Source of the DNA: Formosa sp030427735
GTDB taxonomy: Bacteria > Bacteroidota > Bacteroidia > Flavobacteriales > Flavobacteriaceae
DNA: 64,000 nucleotides
NCBI RefSeq assembly: GCF_051200825.1
Contig: NZ_CP195158.1
Span: 868,001 to 932,000 of the forward strand
Reading direction: 5' to 3'
The translations under genes were made by a program, and so were the position numbers. The notes under the pieces are model-generated. The model was not told where the DNA came from, made no database searches, and saw only the letters and a program-made list of their open reading frames with translations. Each line of letters opens with the position of its first letter. Within the stretch, counting starts at the first letter, position 1. Positions 1 to 9,142 of this stretch are shown one piece after another.

Positions 1-402
1 ATATTTCCATCGTAAGCTATGCTCAGGATTTGAGTTTTGGTCTTTGTAGTTAATACCTCCTAATATAGCCTTGTAATTACTTGTAAGATATTTTAAGTAA
101 TTCGATATAAAACTTGGTTGACAAGGTAAAACATCGGCATCTAAAAACAATAACCATTCGAATTGCGCACGATTAGATAATTCTTGGCGCGTTTGTGTAC
201 GGCCAATATTGGTTTTGTTAATGATGTGTTTTGTGTAAGGAAGCCTTTCTATTGTTGTATTGGTATTAATATACTTCAGGTTAGAGCCGTCTTCCAGACA
301 TATAATTTCAAACATAATATTACAGTCGCTAAGTTGCCGATGAACTTCTGTAACCAGAGGAGTAACCGTATAATTATGGATGGGGATTAGTACCGATAGC
401 AT
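1..402 (-). CDS. Glycosyltransferase family 2 protein (partial, N-terminal 134 residues)
   Basis: Glycosyltransferase of the GT-A fold (GT2-like), probably transferring a nucleotide-activated sugar in the cytoplasm for surface polysaccharide or glycolipid synthesis. The start codon is at 400-402 on the minus strand and the C-terminus runs off the left edge. Visible features are the opening strand MLSVLIPIHNY, the acidic turn EDGS at residues 37-40, NIGRT at 65-69 and FLDADVLP with the DxD metal site at 88-90. The reading frame stays open to base 1. It is divergent from the dioxygenase gene at 498, with 95 bp between the start codons. Acceptor and donor cannot be inferred. Confidence 0.88.
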   Translation of the reverse strand, partial: MLSVLIPIHNYTVTPLVTEVHRQLSDCNIMFEIICLEDGSNLKYINTNTTIERLPYTKHIINKTNIGRTQTRQELSNRAQFEWLLFLDADVLPCQPSFISNYLKYLTSNYKAILGGINYKDQNSNPEHSLRWKY

Positions 403-497
403 ATTAGAAAACTAGATTGTAAAAATACATTTTTTAAAGTATTTAATCGTAAAAAGTAGTAAAAGGAATATATTGCAACAATTTTAAAAACAAAGGT

Positions 498-1334
498 ATG
501 GTGCCTACAACCCAAGAGATTTCAGAACATATTTACAATCACCTTCTGACCAATCAAACCAAGCTTAAATTGCAATTTTCTGAATCTAAATCTAAAATAG
601 GTTTTTTTTATATTGATAATGTGTTGCCAGAGGATCTTGCTAGATCGTGTTACGATGTTTTTCCTAAACCAGAAGATATGCGCCAACTAAAAAGTATTAG
701 AGAGCATAAACATGTTTCGGCACAAATGAATAAGCACCATGCGTTGTTAGAACATGTTATTTATGCCTTTCAAGATGCTGAAATTTTAAAATTAATAGGA
801 GAGATTTGCGATATTGAACAACTGTTTGCAGACGATTTACTGTACGCAGGAGGTTTATCGTTAATGGGGAAAGACCAATTTTTAAATCCGCATTTAGATA
901 ATTCCCACGACGCTAAACGCGATCGGTGGCGTGTGTTAAATTTACTGTATTACGTGTCTCCAGATTGGCATTTGGAAAACGGCGGACATTTAGAACTTTG
1001 GCCAGCAGGCCCAAGTAAGCAAGCGATATTGGTAGAGAGTAAGTTTAACCGATTGGTGGTTATGGCTACGCACAATGGCTCTTGGCATTCGGTATCTCCC
1101 GTTACAGTTAGCCAGCCCAGATGCTGCATTTCTAATTATTATTTTAGCAGCACGCCTTTACGGGCAACAGATACCTTTCATGTGACTACCTTTAAGGGAA
1201 GGTCTGATGATTTTTTTACAAACTTCATTTTAAATGTAGATAGTGCCTTAAGAATGGGGGTGCGTAAAGTGTTTAAAAACGGAGTACGGGAAAATCCGCA
1301 TATTTATAAAAAAGAAGAAGGGAAAGATGCTTAA
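498..1334 (+). CDS. 2OG-Fe(II) oxygenase (prolyl-4-hydroxylase-like)
   Basis: Predicted non-haem iron dioxygenase using 2-oxoglutarate and O2 to hydroxylate a substrate I cannot name. The 278-residue protein has the double-stranded beta-helix signature: H132-x-D134 (PHLDN), a distal H197 in SWHSVSP, and R208 in PRCCISNYYF placed to bind 2-oxoglutarate. GGHLELW at 162-168 is typical of the P4H/SanC-like branch. There is no signal peptide, so it acts in the cytoplasm. It leads a compact same-strand group with two membrane-protein genes, and a glycosyltransferase diverges upstream, which suggests modification of an envelope component or precursor. That link is inference. Confidence 0.85.
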   Translation: MVPTTQEISEHIYNHLLTNQTKLKLQFSESKSKIGFFYIDNVLPEDLARSCYDVFPKPEDMRQLKSIREHKHVSAQMNKHHALLEHVIYAFQDAEILKLIGEICDIEQLFADDLLYAGGLSLMGKDQFLNPHLDNSHDAKRDRWRVLNLLYYVSPDWHLENGGHLELWPAGPSKQAILVESKFNRLVVMATHNGSWHSVSPVTVSQPRCCISNYYFSSTPLRATDTFHVTTFKGRSDDFFTNFILNVDSALRMGVRKVFKNGVRENPHIYKKEEGKDA

Positions 1335-1368
1335 TTCCTAATGTTATAAGATAAGATTTTTAAGCCTT

Positions 1369-1821
1369 ATGTTTAAATACAAAAATTTTATACTGGTTTG
1401 GTTAAGCGTTTACATGTTTGTGGCGATAGGAGGGTGGTTTTGGTCCGACCATAAAGAGATTTTTCCGTTTTTTAGGTGGTCTTTGTATTCTAAAACGCCC
1501 AATACGCTCGTGTTGCCTTATGTTTTAGTAACCCAAGTTGGAACAGATAGATTAAGTACTCCTAGAGATATAAGAACACTTTTCGAGGTACACCATGTGC
1601 ATCCTGTAACGGTAAATTTAAATGTGAATACATTATACCAATCTGTAAAGGAAAATCAGGATTTAAAATCACACGTGTTTTTTAACATGTTACCAAAAGG
1701 TAGCGCTTATGTGCTTTGTACCAAAACATTAGATTTGAGCAAAGCTGATTATGCACAACGTGCAACAATAGATACTATAGCTTATATTCGTAATCAGAAA
1801 TTGATGCCTTTTGAAGACTGA
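1369..1821 (+). CDS. Membrane-anchored protein of unknown function
   Basis: I do not recognise this family. The 150-residue protein has one clear N-terminal hydrophobic segment (about residues 8-25) followed by a soluble domain with no cysteine pair or known catalytic motif. If the N-terminus stays inside, the domain faces the periplasm. Its 3' end overlaps the next gene by 11 bases, so the two are probably translationally coupled and may form a two-part membrane complex. The dioxygenase lies 34 bp upstream in the same direction. Confidence 0.7.
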   Translation: MFKYKNFILVWLSVYMFVAIGGWFWSDHKEIFPFFRWSLYSKTPNTLVLPYVLVTQVGTDRLSTPRDIRTLFEVHHVHPVTVNLNVNTLYQSVKENQDLKSHVFFNMLPKGSAYVLCTKTLDLSKADYAQRATIDTIAYIRNQKLMPFED

Positions 1822-2758
1822 TATTAAATCTCATATATTTTGGAAATTTGCTTTTAAAGGTAAATATCCTTTGTTTGAAGCCGAGGAAGGCGAGCTGTAC
1901 AGCCGAATTATGGCTGTGGTTAAATGGATACCCATATTGTTTTTAGGCTTTCAGTTTTTGCATCTGTTTAACGTATCAGATTTTAGTAAGGCAAATATGG
2001 TTTCGTCATTATGGCCTATAGTGCCGTTTCAAGATGTGCCAACCAATATTATGGTTTTGTGCTTACACATTAACATGTTTATTGCATTTGCAAGTTTATG
2101 TTTTTATGGACAGTCTTTCTTGCTGAAACTTTATGCTTTTGTCACCTATTTTTTTTATGTGGCTTTTGCACATTCCTTTGGGAAAATAGATCATGTTTTG
2201 CATTTACCATTAATGATTTTATTTGGATATCTGTTAATGCCGAGTAAACGTATAGATCAGTACAAGGCCAAAACTATTTTGGTGTTTGCAAGCCTTCAGT
2301 TTTTTTTATTGTTTTCTTATACGTTAACGGGACTATGGAAATTGTTTTGGGGAGTTGTGCAATACGTGCAAGGCGAGGTTAGCGTGTTTTCGCCGTTGTC
2401 GTTAAGAAATACTCTAGTGTATCAGTTTCATGTAAACACACCAACGTTATTAGGGGAGTGGTTAATAGAGCATTACTATTTGGGTTGGATAGCTTTTTGG
2501 ATGGTATTGTATTTAGAAGTGTGTTCTGTTTGGGTATTTTTTAAAGCAAATTTGCATAAAATATGGGGTGTTTTACTTATAGCTTTACATTTAGCCATAG
2601 CGTTAATTATGGATGTTGTTATGTTTACTGCTCCAATAACATTGGGTGTGTTGTTGCTAATGTCTCCGTTTTATAAGCCAAGCAATGTAAAAACTACACT
2701 ATTAAGTTTTCCTATAATATCGTTAGTTGGCAGATTTTTTAATAAAGATGAAGTGTAA
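1811..2758 (+). CDS. Polytopic membrane protein, possibly HTTM/DoxX-like
   Basis: A 315-residue integral membrane protein with roughly seven or eight hydrophobic helices (for example about 35-50, 80-100, 105-125, 130-143, 155-175, 220-240 and 245-290). Histidines sit at membrane borders, as in HSFGKIDHVLHLP near 120-132. The layout recalls HTTM (gamma-carboxylase-like) membrane domains, but I see no decisive motif and treat that as a weak resemblance. The start is TTG at 1811: an in-frame stop lies at 1802-1804 and the next in-frame Met is about 34 codons downstream. The TTG sits inside the end of the preceding gene, consistent with coupling. It is convergent with ftsE, 26 bp away. Confidence 0.65.
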   Translation: MKTDIKSHIFWKFAFKGKYPLFEAEEGELYSRIMAVVKWIPILFLGFQFLHLFNVSDFSKANMVSSLWPIVPFQDVPTNIMVLCLHINMFIAFASLCFYGQSFLLKLYAFVTYFFYVAFAHSFGKIDHVLHLPLMILFGYLLMPSKRIDQYKAKTILVFASLQFFLLFSYTLTGLWKLFWGVVQYVQGEVSVFSPLSLRNTLVYQFHVNTPTLLGEWLIEHYYLGWIAFWMVLYLEVCSVWVFFKANLHKIWGVLLIALHLAIALIMDVVMFTAPITLGVLLLMSPFYKPSNVKTTLLSFPIISLVGRFFNKDEV

Positions 2759-2784
2759 AAATCCAAGTAGGTGTAAAAGCTAAG

Positions 2785-3468
2785 TTACACTTTGCGCTGC
2801 ACGACTTCAAACACCTGGTTATCGTCGCATTTTAGTGTTTTACTAGGGTATTTTAACAGTAAGGCATAATCGTGTGTGGCCATTAAAATAGTATTGCCAT
2901 TTTTATTAATGTCCTGTAGCACTTTCATAACTTCTATACTAGTTTGCGGATCTAAGTTTCCAGTTGGCTCGTCGGCCAGAATAAGTTCAGGATCGTTTAA
3001 TAAGGCTCTAGCAATAGCAACACGTTGTTGCTCGCCACCAGAGAGTTCGTGTGGAAATTTAAATCCTTTAGTTTTCATGCCTACCTTATCTAAAACCTCT
3101 TCAATACGGGTTTGCATTTCTTTTTTGTCTTTCCAGCCTGTGGCTTTTAAAACAAAAAGTAAGTTCTCGTTGATGTTTCGGTCTATAAGTAGTTTAAAAT
3201 CTTGAAAAACAACTCCTAATTTTCGTCTTAAAAAAGGGATATCTTTTTCCTTCAATTTGCGCAAATCAAAATCTACTATACTGCCTTGGCCTTGGGTTAA
3301 CGGCAAGTCGCCATAAAGCGTTTTCATAAAACTACTTTTTCCTGTTCCTGTTTTTCCAATTAAATACACAAAATCACCTTTATTAATTTCTACATTAACA
3401 TTAGAGAGTACAAGGCTGCTACCTTGAAAAATAGAGGCGTCTTTTAATTCTAAAACAGGTTGCGACAT
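2785..3468 (-). CDS. ftsE: Cell division ATP-binding protein FtsE
   Basis: ABC ATPase of the FtsE/LolD type, which with FtsX controls periplasmic peptidoglycan hydrolysis at the septum. All nucleotide-binding motifs are present in the 227-residue protein: Walker A GKTGTGKSS (38-46), Q89 of the Q-loop, signature LSGGEQQ (142-148), Walker B LILADEP (162-168) and switch H199. Length is right for FtsE. No ftsX-like permease is adjacent, so its partner must be elsewhere. The LolC-type permease at 13377 is a different family member. The next gene upstream is divergent with 184 bp between. Confidence 0.88.
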   Translation of the reverse strand: MSQPVLELKDASIFQGSSLVLSNVNVEINKGDFVYLIGKTGTGKSSFMKTLYGDLPLTQGQGSIVDFDLRKLKEKDIPFLRRKLGVVFQDFKLLIDRNINENLLFVLKATGWKDKKEMQTRIEEVLDKVGMKTKGFKFPHELSGGEQQRVAIARALLNDPELILADEPTGNLDPQTSIEVMKVLQDINKNGNTILMATHDYALLLKYPSKTLKCDDNQVFEVVQRKV

Positions 3469-3598
3469 AATTCTGAAAAATGGGATTTTTGCGTTGTAAA
3501 TGTATCATTTTATAATAACTTTTAAAACAGACATGTCTTGCTTTTTTTTATAATATTTTTACGGTGTAAGTATTGTTGTATAATTATTATGCCATATT

Positions 3599-3630
3599 TT
3601 CGTTATAAAATAGAGATTAGATTATCTTTG
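3599..3630 (+). promoter_or_regulatory. Candidate Bacteroidetes promoter for the TPR-barrel operon
   Basis: TATCTTTG at 3623-3630 matches the TAnnTTTG -7 element exactly. A weak -33 element (TTCG, 3599-3602) lies 20 bp upstream. Predicted transcription would begin near 3636, about 17 bases before the ATG at 3653. Confidence 0.45.
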
Positions 3631-3652
3631 ATTTCTTAAAAACTTAAGGTGA

Positions 3653-6600
3653 ATGACTAGAAGGAACCCTGCAATTTATTTGTTGGCACTCTGTTTAAGC
3701 AGCCAAATTTTTGCCCAACAATCTGCTATTTACACTAACAGCCAGGTAGATTACCAAAAGGCGCTTGCGTTATTTAATAACAAGCAATTTTTAGCCGCCC
3801 AGAATATATTTACAAACATTCAAAAACAAACTTCGGAAGAAGTTATGCAATCGGAATGTGCTTATTATATTGCCAATTGTGCCATTCGGCTAAACCAGTT
3901 AAAAGCAGATGATTTGGTGGAGACCTTTGTAGAAGATTATCCAACCAGCCCTAAACGAAATTCGGCTTATATAGATGTTGCCGATTATTATTTTGTTAAC
4001 GGAAAATACCCACATGCCAAAAAATGGTACGATAGGGTAGACGAGCGATCGTTAACAAGTTTAGAAAAAGATCGCTATAATTTTAATAAAGGTTATACCG
4101 CCTTTATTACCAACAATTATAAGGATGCCAAAAAATATTTTGGTAAAATAGAGAATTCGGGTAAATATGGTTCGCAAGCCAAATATTATATTGGCTATAT
4201 GGCTTACCAAAGCGACGATTACAATCAGGCCAATCAGTATTTCGATCAGGTAGCCGATCAAAAAAAGTATCAAGAACGCATGTCTTACTACAAGGCCGAT
4301 TTAAACTTTAAATTAGGAAAGTTTGAAGAAGCCATACGCTTATCTGAAGAGCAATTGCCGTATAGTAATAGAGATGAAGAATCGGAGTTAAATAAAATAA
4401 TAGGGGAGAGTTACTTTAATTTAGGAAAGTACGAAGCGGCCATTCCTTACCTGCAATCGTATAATGGTAAACGTGGAAAATGGAACAATACTGACTACTA
4501 TCAATTGGGTTACGCGTACTATATGCAAAAAGATTACGAAAGTGCTATTTCGGAATTCAATAAAATCATAAGCGGCAAAAATGGAGTGGCTCAAAATGCG
4601 TATTATCATTTAGGTGAAAGCTATATTCAATTGGGCAAAAAAACAGAAGCTTTAAACGCCTTTAGAAATGCCTCGCAAATGGATTTCGAACCTAAAATAC
4701 AGGAAGATGCATGGTATAATTATGCGAAAATAAGTTACGATATCGGTAACCCTTACGAGCCTGTGCCTAAAGTGTTAAGTGGTTATTTGGCCCAATACCC
4801 GGAAACTGCTTACAGATTGGAGATTGAAAGCCTTTTAGTAGACTCTTATATTACCTCTAAAAATTATAAAGAGGCCTTGAATTTATTACAGGGTAAAAAA
4901 GATTTCGCTAGTAAGGAAGCCTATCAAAAAGTGGCTTTTTACAGAGGTTTAGAATTGGTTGAAGACCAAAATTACACCGAAGCCAAAACCTATTTTGAAT
5001 ACGCTTTAAAAGAACCGATTAACGACGAATATACTGCGAGAGCTAATTTTTGGAAAGGCGAATGTAATTTTAACTTAAATAATTATGCCGAGGCTATCTT
5101 AGATTTTAAAGCTTCAGAGCAATTTGTAGGTGTAGAAACACAAGAGAAAAAAGTATTAGATTATAATTTAGGATACGCCTATTTTAAGCAAAAGGAGTAC
5201 AGCAAAGCTACCGGGCATTTTAGTGCATTTACCCAAAACTATACCGAAGATCGTATTAAATTAAACGATGCTTACTTGCGTTTGGGAGATGGTTATTTTG
5301 TGTCGAGTAATTACGATAAAGCTATAACAGCATATAATGAAGCCATAAAACTTAATCAATTCGAGACCGATTATGCTGCTTTTCAAAAAGCCATTAGTTA
5401 CGGATATATTGGTAACGAAAGTAAAAAAGTATCGGAATTAGAGCAATTTGTTTCGGCTTACCCAAAATCAAAATTACGAGACGATGCCTTATACGAATTG
5501 GGTAATGCCTATACAAAATCTAATCAAAACGATCGGGCTGTTGCTATGTACAGTCAGTTAAGTTCAGAATACAGAATGAGTTCCTTAACGCCTAAGGCTA
5601 TGCTGCGAGAAGGATTAATTTATTATAATGGTAATCAAAACCAAAAAGCCTTAACGCAATTTAAAACTGTCGCCACAAATTATCCAGGTACACCAGAAGC
5701 CGTGCAAGCGGTGTCTACAGCACGTTTAATATATGTCGATTTAGGCCAGGTAGACGATTATGCGCAATGGGTGAGTACTTTAGATTACGTGTCGGTTTCA
5801 GATTCCGATTTAGATAATACGACTTACGAAGCTGCCGAGAAAAAGTATTTGGACAATAATACAGACGAAGCCATTAAACAATTTAACGGTTATTTAAATC
5901 AGTTTGAAAACGGACTTCATGCAACGCAGGCTCATTTCTATTTGGCACAATTATATTATCAAAAAGGATTGAAAGTAAATGCGGCTCCGCATTACAAAGC
6001 TGTAGTAGATGCACCAAGAAGCGAATTTACAGAAGAAGCCTTAATGCATTTATCGCAAAGTTACTTAGACGGGAAAAATTGGTTAGATGCCATTCCTGTA
6101 CTAGAGCGTTTAGAAAACGAGGCCACATTCCCTCAAAACGTTGTTTTTGCGCAGTCTAATTTAATGAAAGCCAATTATCAGCTTAGCAAATACAAAAGTG
6201 CTGTAGCTTATGCTGAAAAAGTGCTCGACAATCAAAGTATCGATAAAAAAATACAAAGCGATGCGCAACTTATTATAGCAAGATCGGCTTTTAACTCTAA
6301 CGATATGGAGCGCGCCAAATCGGCCTATGCCGAGGTTAGCAAAATTGCAACAGGCGAAACCGCTGCTGAAGCGTTGTTTTATAACGCTTATTTTAAGCAT
6401 AAGGATGGCGATTACGAAGGGTCTAATGAAGCCGTGCAACAATTGGCAAAAGACTACTCTGCTTACAAATATTTTAGTGCTAAAGGATTAGTTATTATGG
6501 CAATGAACTATAAAGAACTAGGAGATGCCTTTCAAGCAACCTATATATTAGAGAGTGTTATAGAAAATTTTGGAAGCTTTAAAGATGTTACTGCCGAAGC

Positions 6601-6670
6601 ACAAAAGCAGCTTAACGATATAAAAAAGGAACAAGCTAAAACAAATGCTTCAATAGATACCCAAGACTAA
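3653..6670 (+). CDS. Large secreted tetratricopeptide-repeat protein
   Basis: A 1005-residue protein with a signal peptide (residues 1-22, ending IFAQQ) and then almost continuous TPR or Sel1-like helical pairs from about residue 30 to 990. Repeats such as YYxGYxAYxxxDYxxAxxYF and LGxxYFxxGxYxxAIxxYxxA recur, with small-large-aromatic spacing typical of TPR. It should be periplasmic and act as a protein-interaction scaffold. It is followed after 25 bp by an outer-membrane barrel gene, so the likely role is a scaffold for a barrel-containing envelope complex. No enzymatic domain is visible. The start ATG at 3653 overlaps a GTG at 3650, and I prefer the ATG. Confidence 0.88.
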   Translation: MTRRNPAIYLLALCLSSQIFAQQSAIYTNSQVDYQKALALFNNKQFLAAQNIFTNIQKQTSEEVMQSECAYYIANCAIRLNQLKADDLVETFVEDYPTSPKRNSAYIDVADYYFVNGKYPHAKKWYDRVDERSLTSLEKDRYNFNKGYTAFITNNYKDAKKYFGKIENSGKYGSQAKYYIGYMAYQSDDYNQANQYFDQVADQKKYQERMSYYKADLNFKLGKFEEAIRLSEEQLPYSNRDEESELNKIIGESYFNLGKYEAAIPYLQSYNGKRGKWNNTDYYQLGYAYYMQKDYESAISEFNKIISGKNGVAQNAYYHLGESYIQLGKKTEALNAFRNASQMDFEPKIQEDAWYNYAKISYDIGNPYEPVPKVLSGYLAQYPETAYRLEIESLLVDSYITSKNYKEALNLLQGKKDFASKEAYQKVAFYRGLELVEDQNYTEAKTYFEYALKEPINDEYTARANFWKGECNFNLNNYAEAILDFKASEQFVGVETQEKKVLDYNLGYAYFKQKEYSKATGHFSAFTQNYTEDRIKLNDAYLRLGDGYFVSSNYDKAITAYNEAIKLNQFETDYAAFQKAISYGYIGNESKKVSELEQFVSAYPKSKLRDDALYELGNAYTKSNQNDRAVAMYSQLSSEYRMSSLTPKAMLREGLIYYNGNQNQKALTQFKTVATNYPGTPEAVQAVSTARLIYVDLGQVDDYAQWVSTLDYVSVSDSDLDNTTYEAAEKKYLDNNTDEAIKQFNGYLNQFENGLHATQAHFYLAQLYYQKGLKVNAAPHYKAVVDAPRSEFTEEALMHLSQSYLDGKNWLDAIPVLERLENEATFPQNVVFAQSNLMKANYQLSKYKSAVAYAEKVLDNQSIDKKIQSDAQLIIARSAFNSNDMERAKSAYAEVSKIATGETAAEALFYNAYFKHKDGDYEGSNEAVQQLAKDYSAYKYFSAKGLVIMAMNYKELGDAFQATYILESVIENFGSFKDVTAEAQKQLNDIKKEQAKTNASIDTQD

Positions 6671-6695
6671 ATATTACCTAAATTAAACTGAACTT

Positions 6696-8432
6696 ATGCG
6701 CAAGCAATTTCAATATATTTTATTTACTGTTATAGCCCTTCTGGGAGTTTCAATAACATTTGCTCAAGAAAAAGATACCATCACAACAGATGTTATTAAT
6801 GTGGTTAAGCCATACACACCAACAATTTCTGATGCCTTTAAAGTAAAAACAACACCAACGTTAGACGATAATGCGACGACAGAAAAAAAGCCTATAGATT
6901 ACAATATATTATCGGTGCCAGTAGCTTCAACATTTACGCCAACAAAAGGAAAAGCAGCAACCATAGAGCGCGAAAAAGCGTCGCCTTTATACGATAATTA
7001 CGCCACCTTAGGTTTTGGTAGTTATAAAACCTTGTTGGGTGAGGTTTATGTTACGAAGGAGTTTAAACGCATCGGATCTTTTGGAGCTTATTTATCGCAT
7101 TTGCAATCCAGAAATGGTGTAGACGATAAGTATTTAGACGATGGTTATGCAACAACTAAGTTTGATATAGATTATATAAAAAGATATAGAGATTTAACAT
7201 GGAGCTTAAAGGCAGGAATCAATTATCAGGATTATAATTGGTATGGTGTGCCAGACAATTATAATAATGCGAATATAGCTAGACGAATAGATCCAAATCA
7301 TGCGTTTTACGATGTGTATTTTGGAGGAGATGTTAGTTTTGATTATACATACATAAAATCGGGAAGCTTAATTTTAAGACGATTTTTAGATGGTATCGAT
7401 TCTAACGAATATCATTTAAAGTTTACTGGTACTGCCGATTTACCTATAATGGATGAAGAAATTTCTACAGATGTTAGATTAGAATATTTATCGGGTATGG
7501 CTAGTCACGCGTATGCTTCGGGATCATCGATTCCAGAATACGGAAATTTGTTATTAGGTGTGTCGCCAACATATCAATTACGTCGCGATAATTTAACATT
7601 AAATGTTGGGGTTACTTTGGCCTATATGTTAGGAATGAGAGATACAGCCAGCGATTTTTATATTTTTCCAAATGTAACAGGATCGTACAGAATTGTAGAC
7701 GATGTCGTTATTGCTTATGGTGGTTTTAAAGGCGATTTAATTCAGAATACATACAGAGATTTTGCAAATGCCAACCCGTATGTGTCGCCAACCTTAACCA
7801 TAAAGCCAACAGAAAAAGGCTATGATGCTTATTTGGGAGTGTTAGGGAAAGTTACGAATACCATTAGTTATAATGCTAAAGTGAGTTACATGTCTGAGCG
7901 CGATAAAGGTTTATTTAAAAACAACGCATCGTATAGTAACCAGAATAATTTAGATGCTTATAAATATGGAAACTCGTTTAGCGTGGTTTACGACGATGTA
8001 AAAACATTTAATTTTAAAGGCGAGTTAACCGTTGATGCCAATAGAAACTTAAAAATGGGACTAAGGGCAGAATACTTTGCTTACGATACGAATTTAGAAG
8101 AATACGCATGGAATTTACCTAATATTAAAGCTTCGATTTTTGGAGATTACCAAAGCGATGATAAATGGTTTGCTGGTGCAAATTTCTTTTATGTAGGCGA
8201 ACGTAAAGATTTAGAAACAGTAATAAATACTGGAGCAGATAACACCTCTAACGTAGTAAGTTTAAAAGGATATATCGATTTAAACTTAAATGGCGGATAT
8301 AATATTAACGAACGTCTTTCGGCATTTATTAAACTGAATAATATTGCCAATCAAGATTACGAGCGTTTTAATCATTACAATGTGCAAGGGTTTCAAGTTT
8401 TGGCAGGAGCCACTTATAAATTCGATTTTTAA
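6696..8432 (+). CDS. TonB-dependent-receptor-like outer-membrane beta-barrel without plug domain
   Basis: A 578-residue outer-membrane protein with a signal peptide (ending ITFAQ, residues 20-24), a short periplasmic N-terminal stretch (about 25-95, with the TPTISDAFKV and DYNILSVPVASTF segments) and then alternating amphipathic strands to the C-terminal residue F578 (ATYKFDF), the usual barrel end signal. It is often called a TonB-dependent receptor, but at this length there is no room for a full plug plus a 22-strand barrel, and no carboxypeptidase-like N-terminal domain is seen. It is probably co-transcribed with the TPR gene 25 bp upstream and followed by a terminator, which suggests that the pair is a two-gene operon. 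Confidence 0.82.
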   Translation: MRKQFQYILFTVIALLGVSITFAQEKDTITTDVINVVKPYTPTISDAFKVKTTPTLDDNATTEKKPIDYNILSVPVASTFTPTKGKAATIEREKASPLYDNYATLGFGSYKTLLGEVYVTKEFKRIGSFGAYLSHLQSRNGVDDKYLDDGYATTKFDIDYIKRYRDLTWSLKAGINYQDYNWYGVPDNYNNANIARRIDPNHAFYDVYFGGDVSFDYTYIKSGSLILRRFLDGIDSNEYHLKFTGTADLPIMDEEISTDVRLEYLSGMASHAYASGSSIPEYGNLLLGVSPTYQLRRDNLTLNVGVTLAYMLGMRDTASDFYIFPNVTGSYRIVDDVVIAYGGFKGDLIQNTYRDFANANPYVSPTLTIKPTEKGYDAYLGVLGKVTNTISYNAKVSYMSERDKGLFKNNASYSNQNNLDAYKYGNSFSVVYDDVKTFNFKGELTVDANRNLKMGLRAEYFAYDTNLEEYAWNLPNIKASIFGDYQSDDKWFAGANFFYVGERKDLETVINTGADNTSNVVSLKGYIDLNLNGGYNINERLSAFIKLNNIANQDYERFNHYNVQGFQVLAGATYKFDF

Positions 8433-8454
8433 TCTGCCGATTCTCCAGTAAACA

Positions 8455-8482
8455 AAAAGCCGTCTGTAAAGATGGCTTTTCT
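8455..8482 (+). terminator. Intrinsic terminator after the TPR-barrel operon
   Basis: A 10-bp stem (8455-8464 with 8471-8480, one G-T pair, 6-nt loop) ends in four Ts, 22 bases after the barrel stop codon. Confidence 0.75.
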
Positions 8483-8608
8483 GTTTTAATAGGTGTAAGT
8501 CAGATAATTAAAATATTGGAGAGGTTAGAGTGAATTCTTTTTTTATTATATTTAAACCCCTCAAAACCTAAATCTAACCGTGCTTTTGCACACAACCTAT
8601 TTGTAATT

Positions 8609-9142
8609 ATGAGAAAACGTATTTTAATTGTCTTCTTAATGTTTTCCAGTTTATCTGTGTTTTCGCAATCGGAAGCGTACAGTACAGACGTTCAACAATG
8701 TTTAAAGAATAACGGAACTTATGCCTATTACGAAACCGTATTTGATGCGTGTTTTAATCAGATTGAAGATCAATACGAAAAGTTGAATATTCCAGAAAAA
8801 ACCTGGGCAGACTTAAAGGCTATTAAGCCTAAAGCGATGCAAGATGTAAGCGGTAAATTGGTTTTAGCTTATCAAGATTATTTTAGTCACGACGATGTAA
8901 AAAATATGAATGCTTTGTTTGCATCAAAAACAGGGCAGACCATGTTGTCTAACCCGAATGCGCTTACCAAAAAAGACAAAAAAACAATAGACGAGTTTTA
9001 TAAGAGCGATACCGGAAAAAAAATAGCTCAATCTCAGGAAGGCATGCAAGAAAAAATGCAGGTTATTTCAGATTTTTGGTGTGGCGAAATGTATAAAGAT
9101 GTTAACGAAAAGCTAGAGGCAGAAGGGTATTCTGTGCGTTAA
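8609..9142 (+). CDS. DUF2059 domain-containing secreted protein
   Basis: A 177-residue exported protein with a clear signal peptide (residues 1-20, ending VFSQS) and an alpha-helical DUF2059-type domain (about 35-155). The hallmark is the stretch ALFASKTGQTMLSNP near 108-122, resembling the DUF2059 core of helix, phenylalanine, polar turn and threonine-glycine. Two cysteines (C30 and C47) near the N-terminal helix and one near the C-terminus (C153) could form disulfides in the periplasm. Function is unknown for the family. It stands alone, after a terminator. Its stop codon interlocks with that of the convergent methyltransferase (shared TTAA at 9139-9142). Confidence 0.78.
   Translation: MRKRILIVFLMFSSLSVFSQSEAYSTDVQQCLKNNGTYAYYETVFDACFNQIEDQYEKLNIPEKTWADLKAIKPKAMQDVSGKLVLAYQDYFSHDDVKNMNALFASKTGQTMLSNPNALTKKDKKTIDEFYKSDTGKKIAQSQEGMQEKMQVISDFWCGEMYKDVNEKLEAEGYSVR

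Noticed and set aside
184..390. Plus-strand ORF of 68 residues at the left edge
   Set aside because: It is antisense to a clear glycosyltransferase reading with DxD and EDGS motifs.
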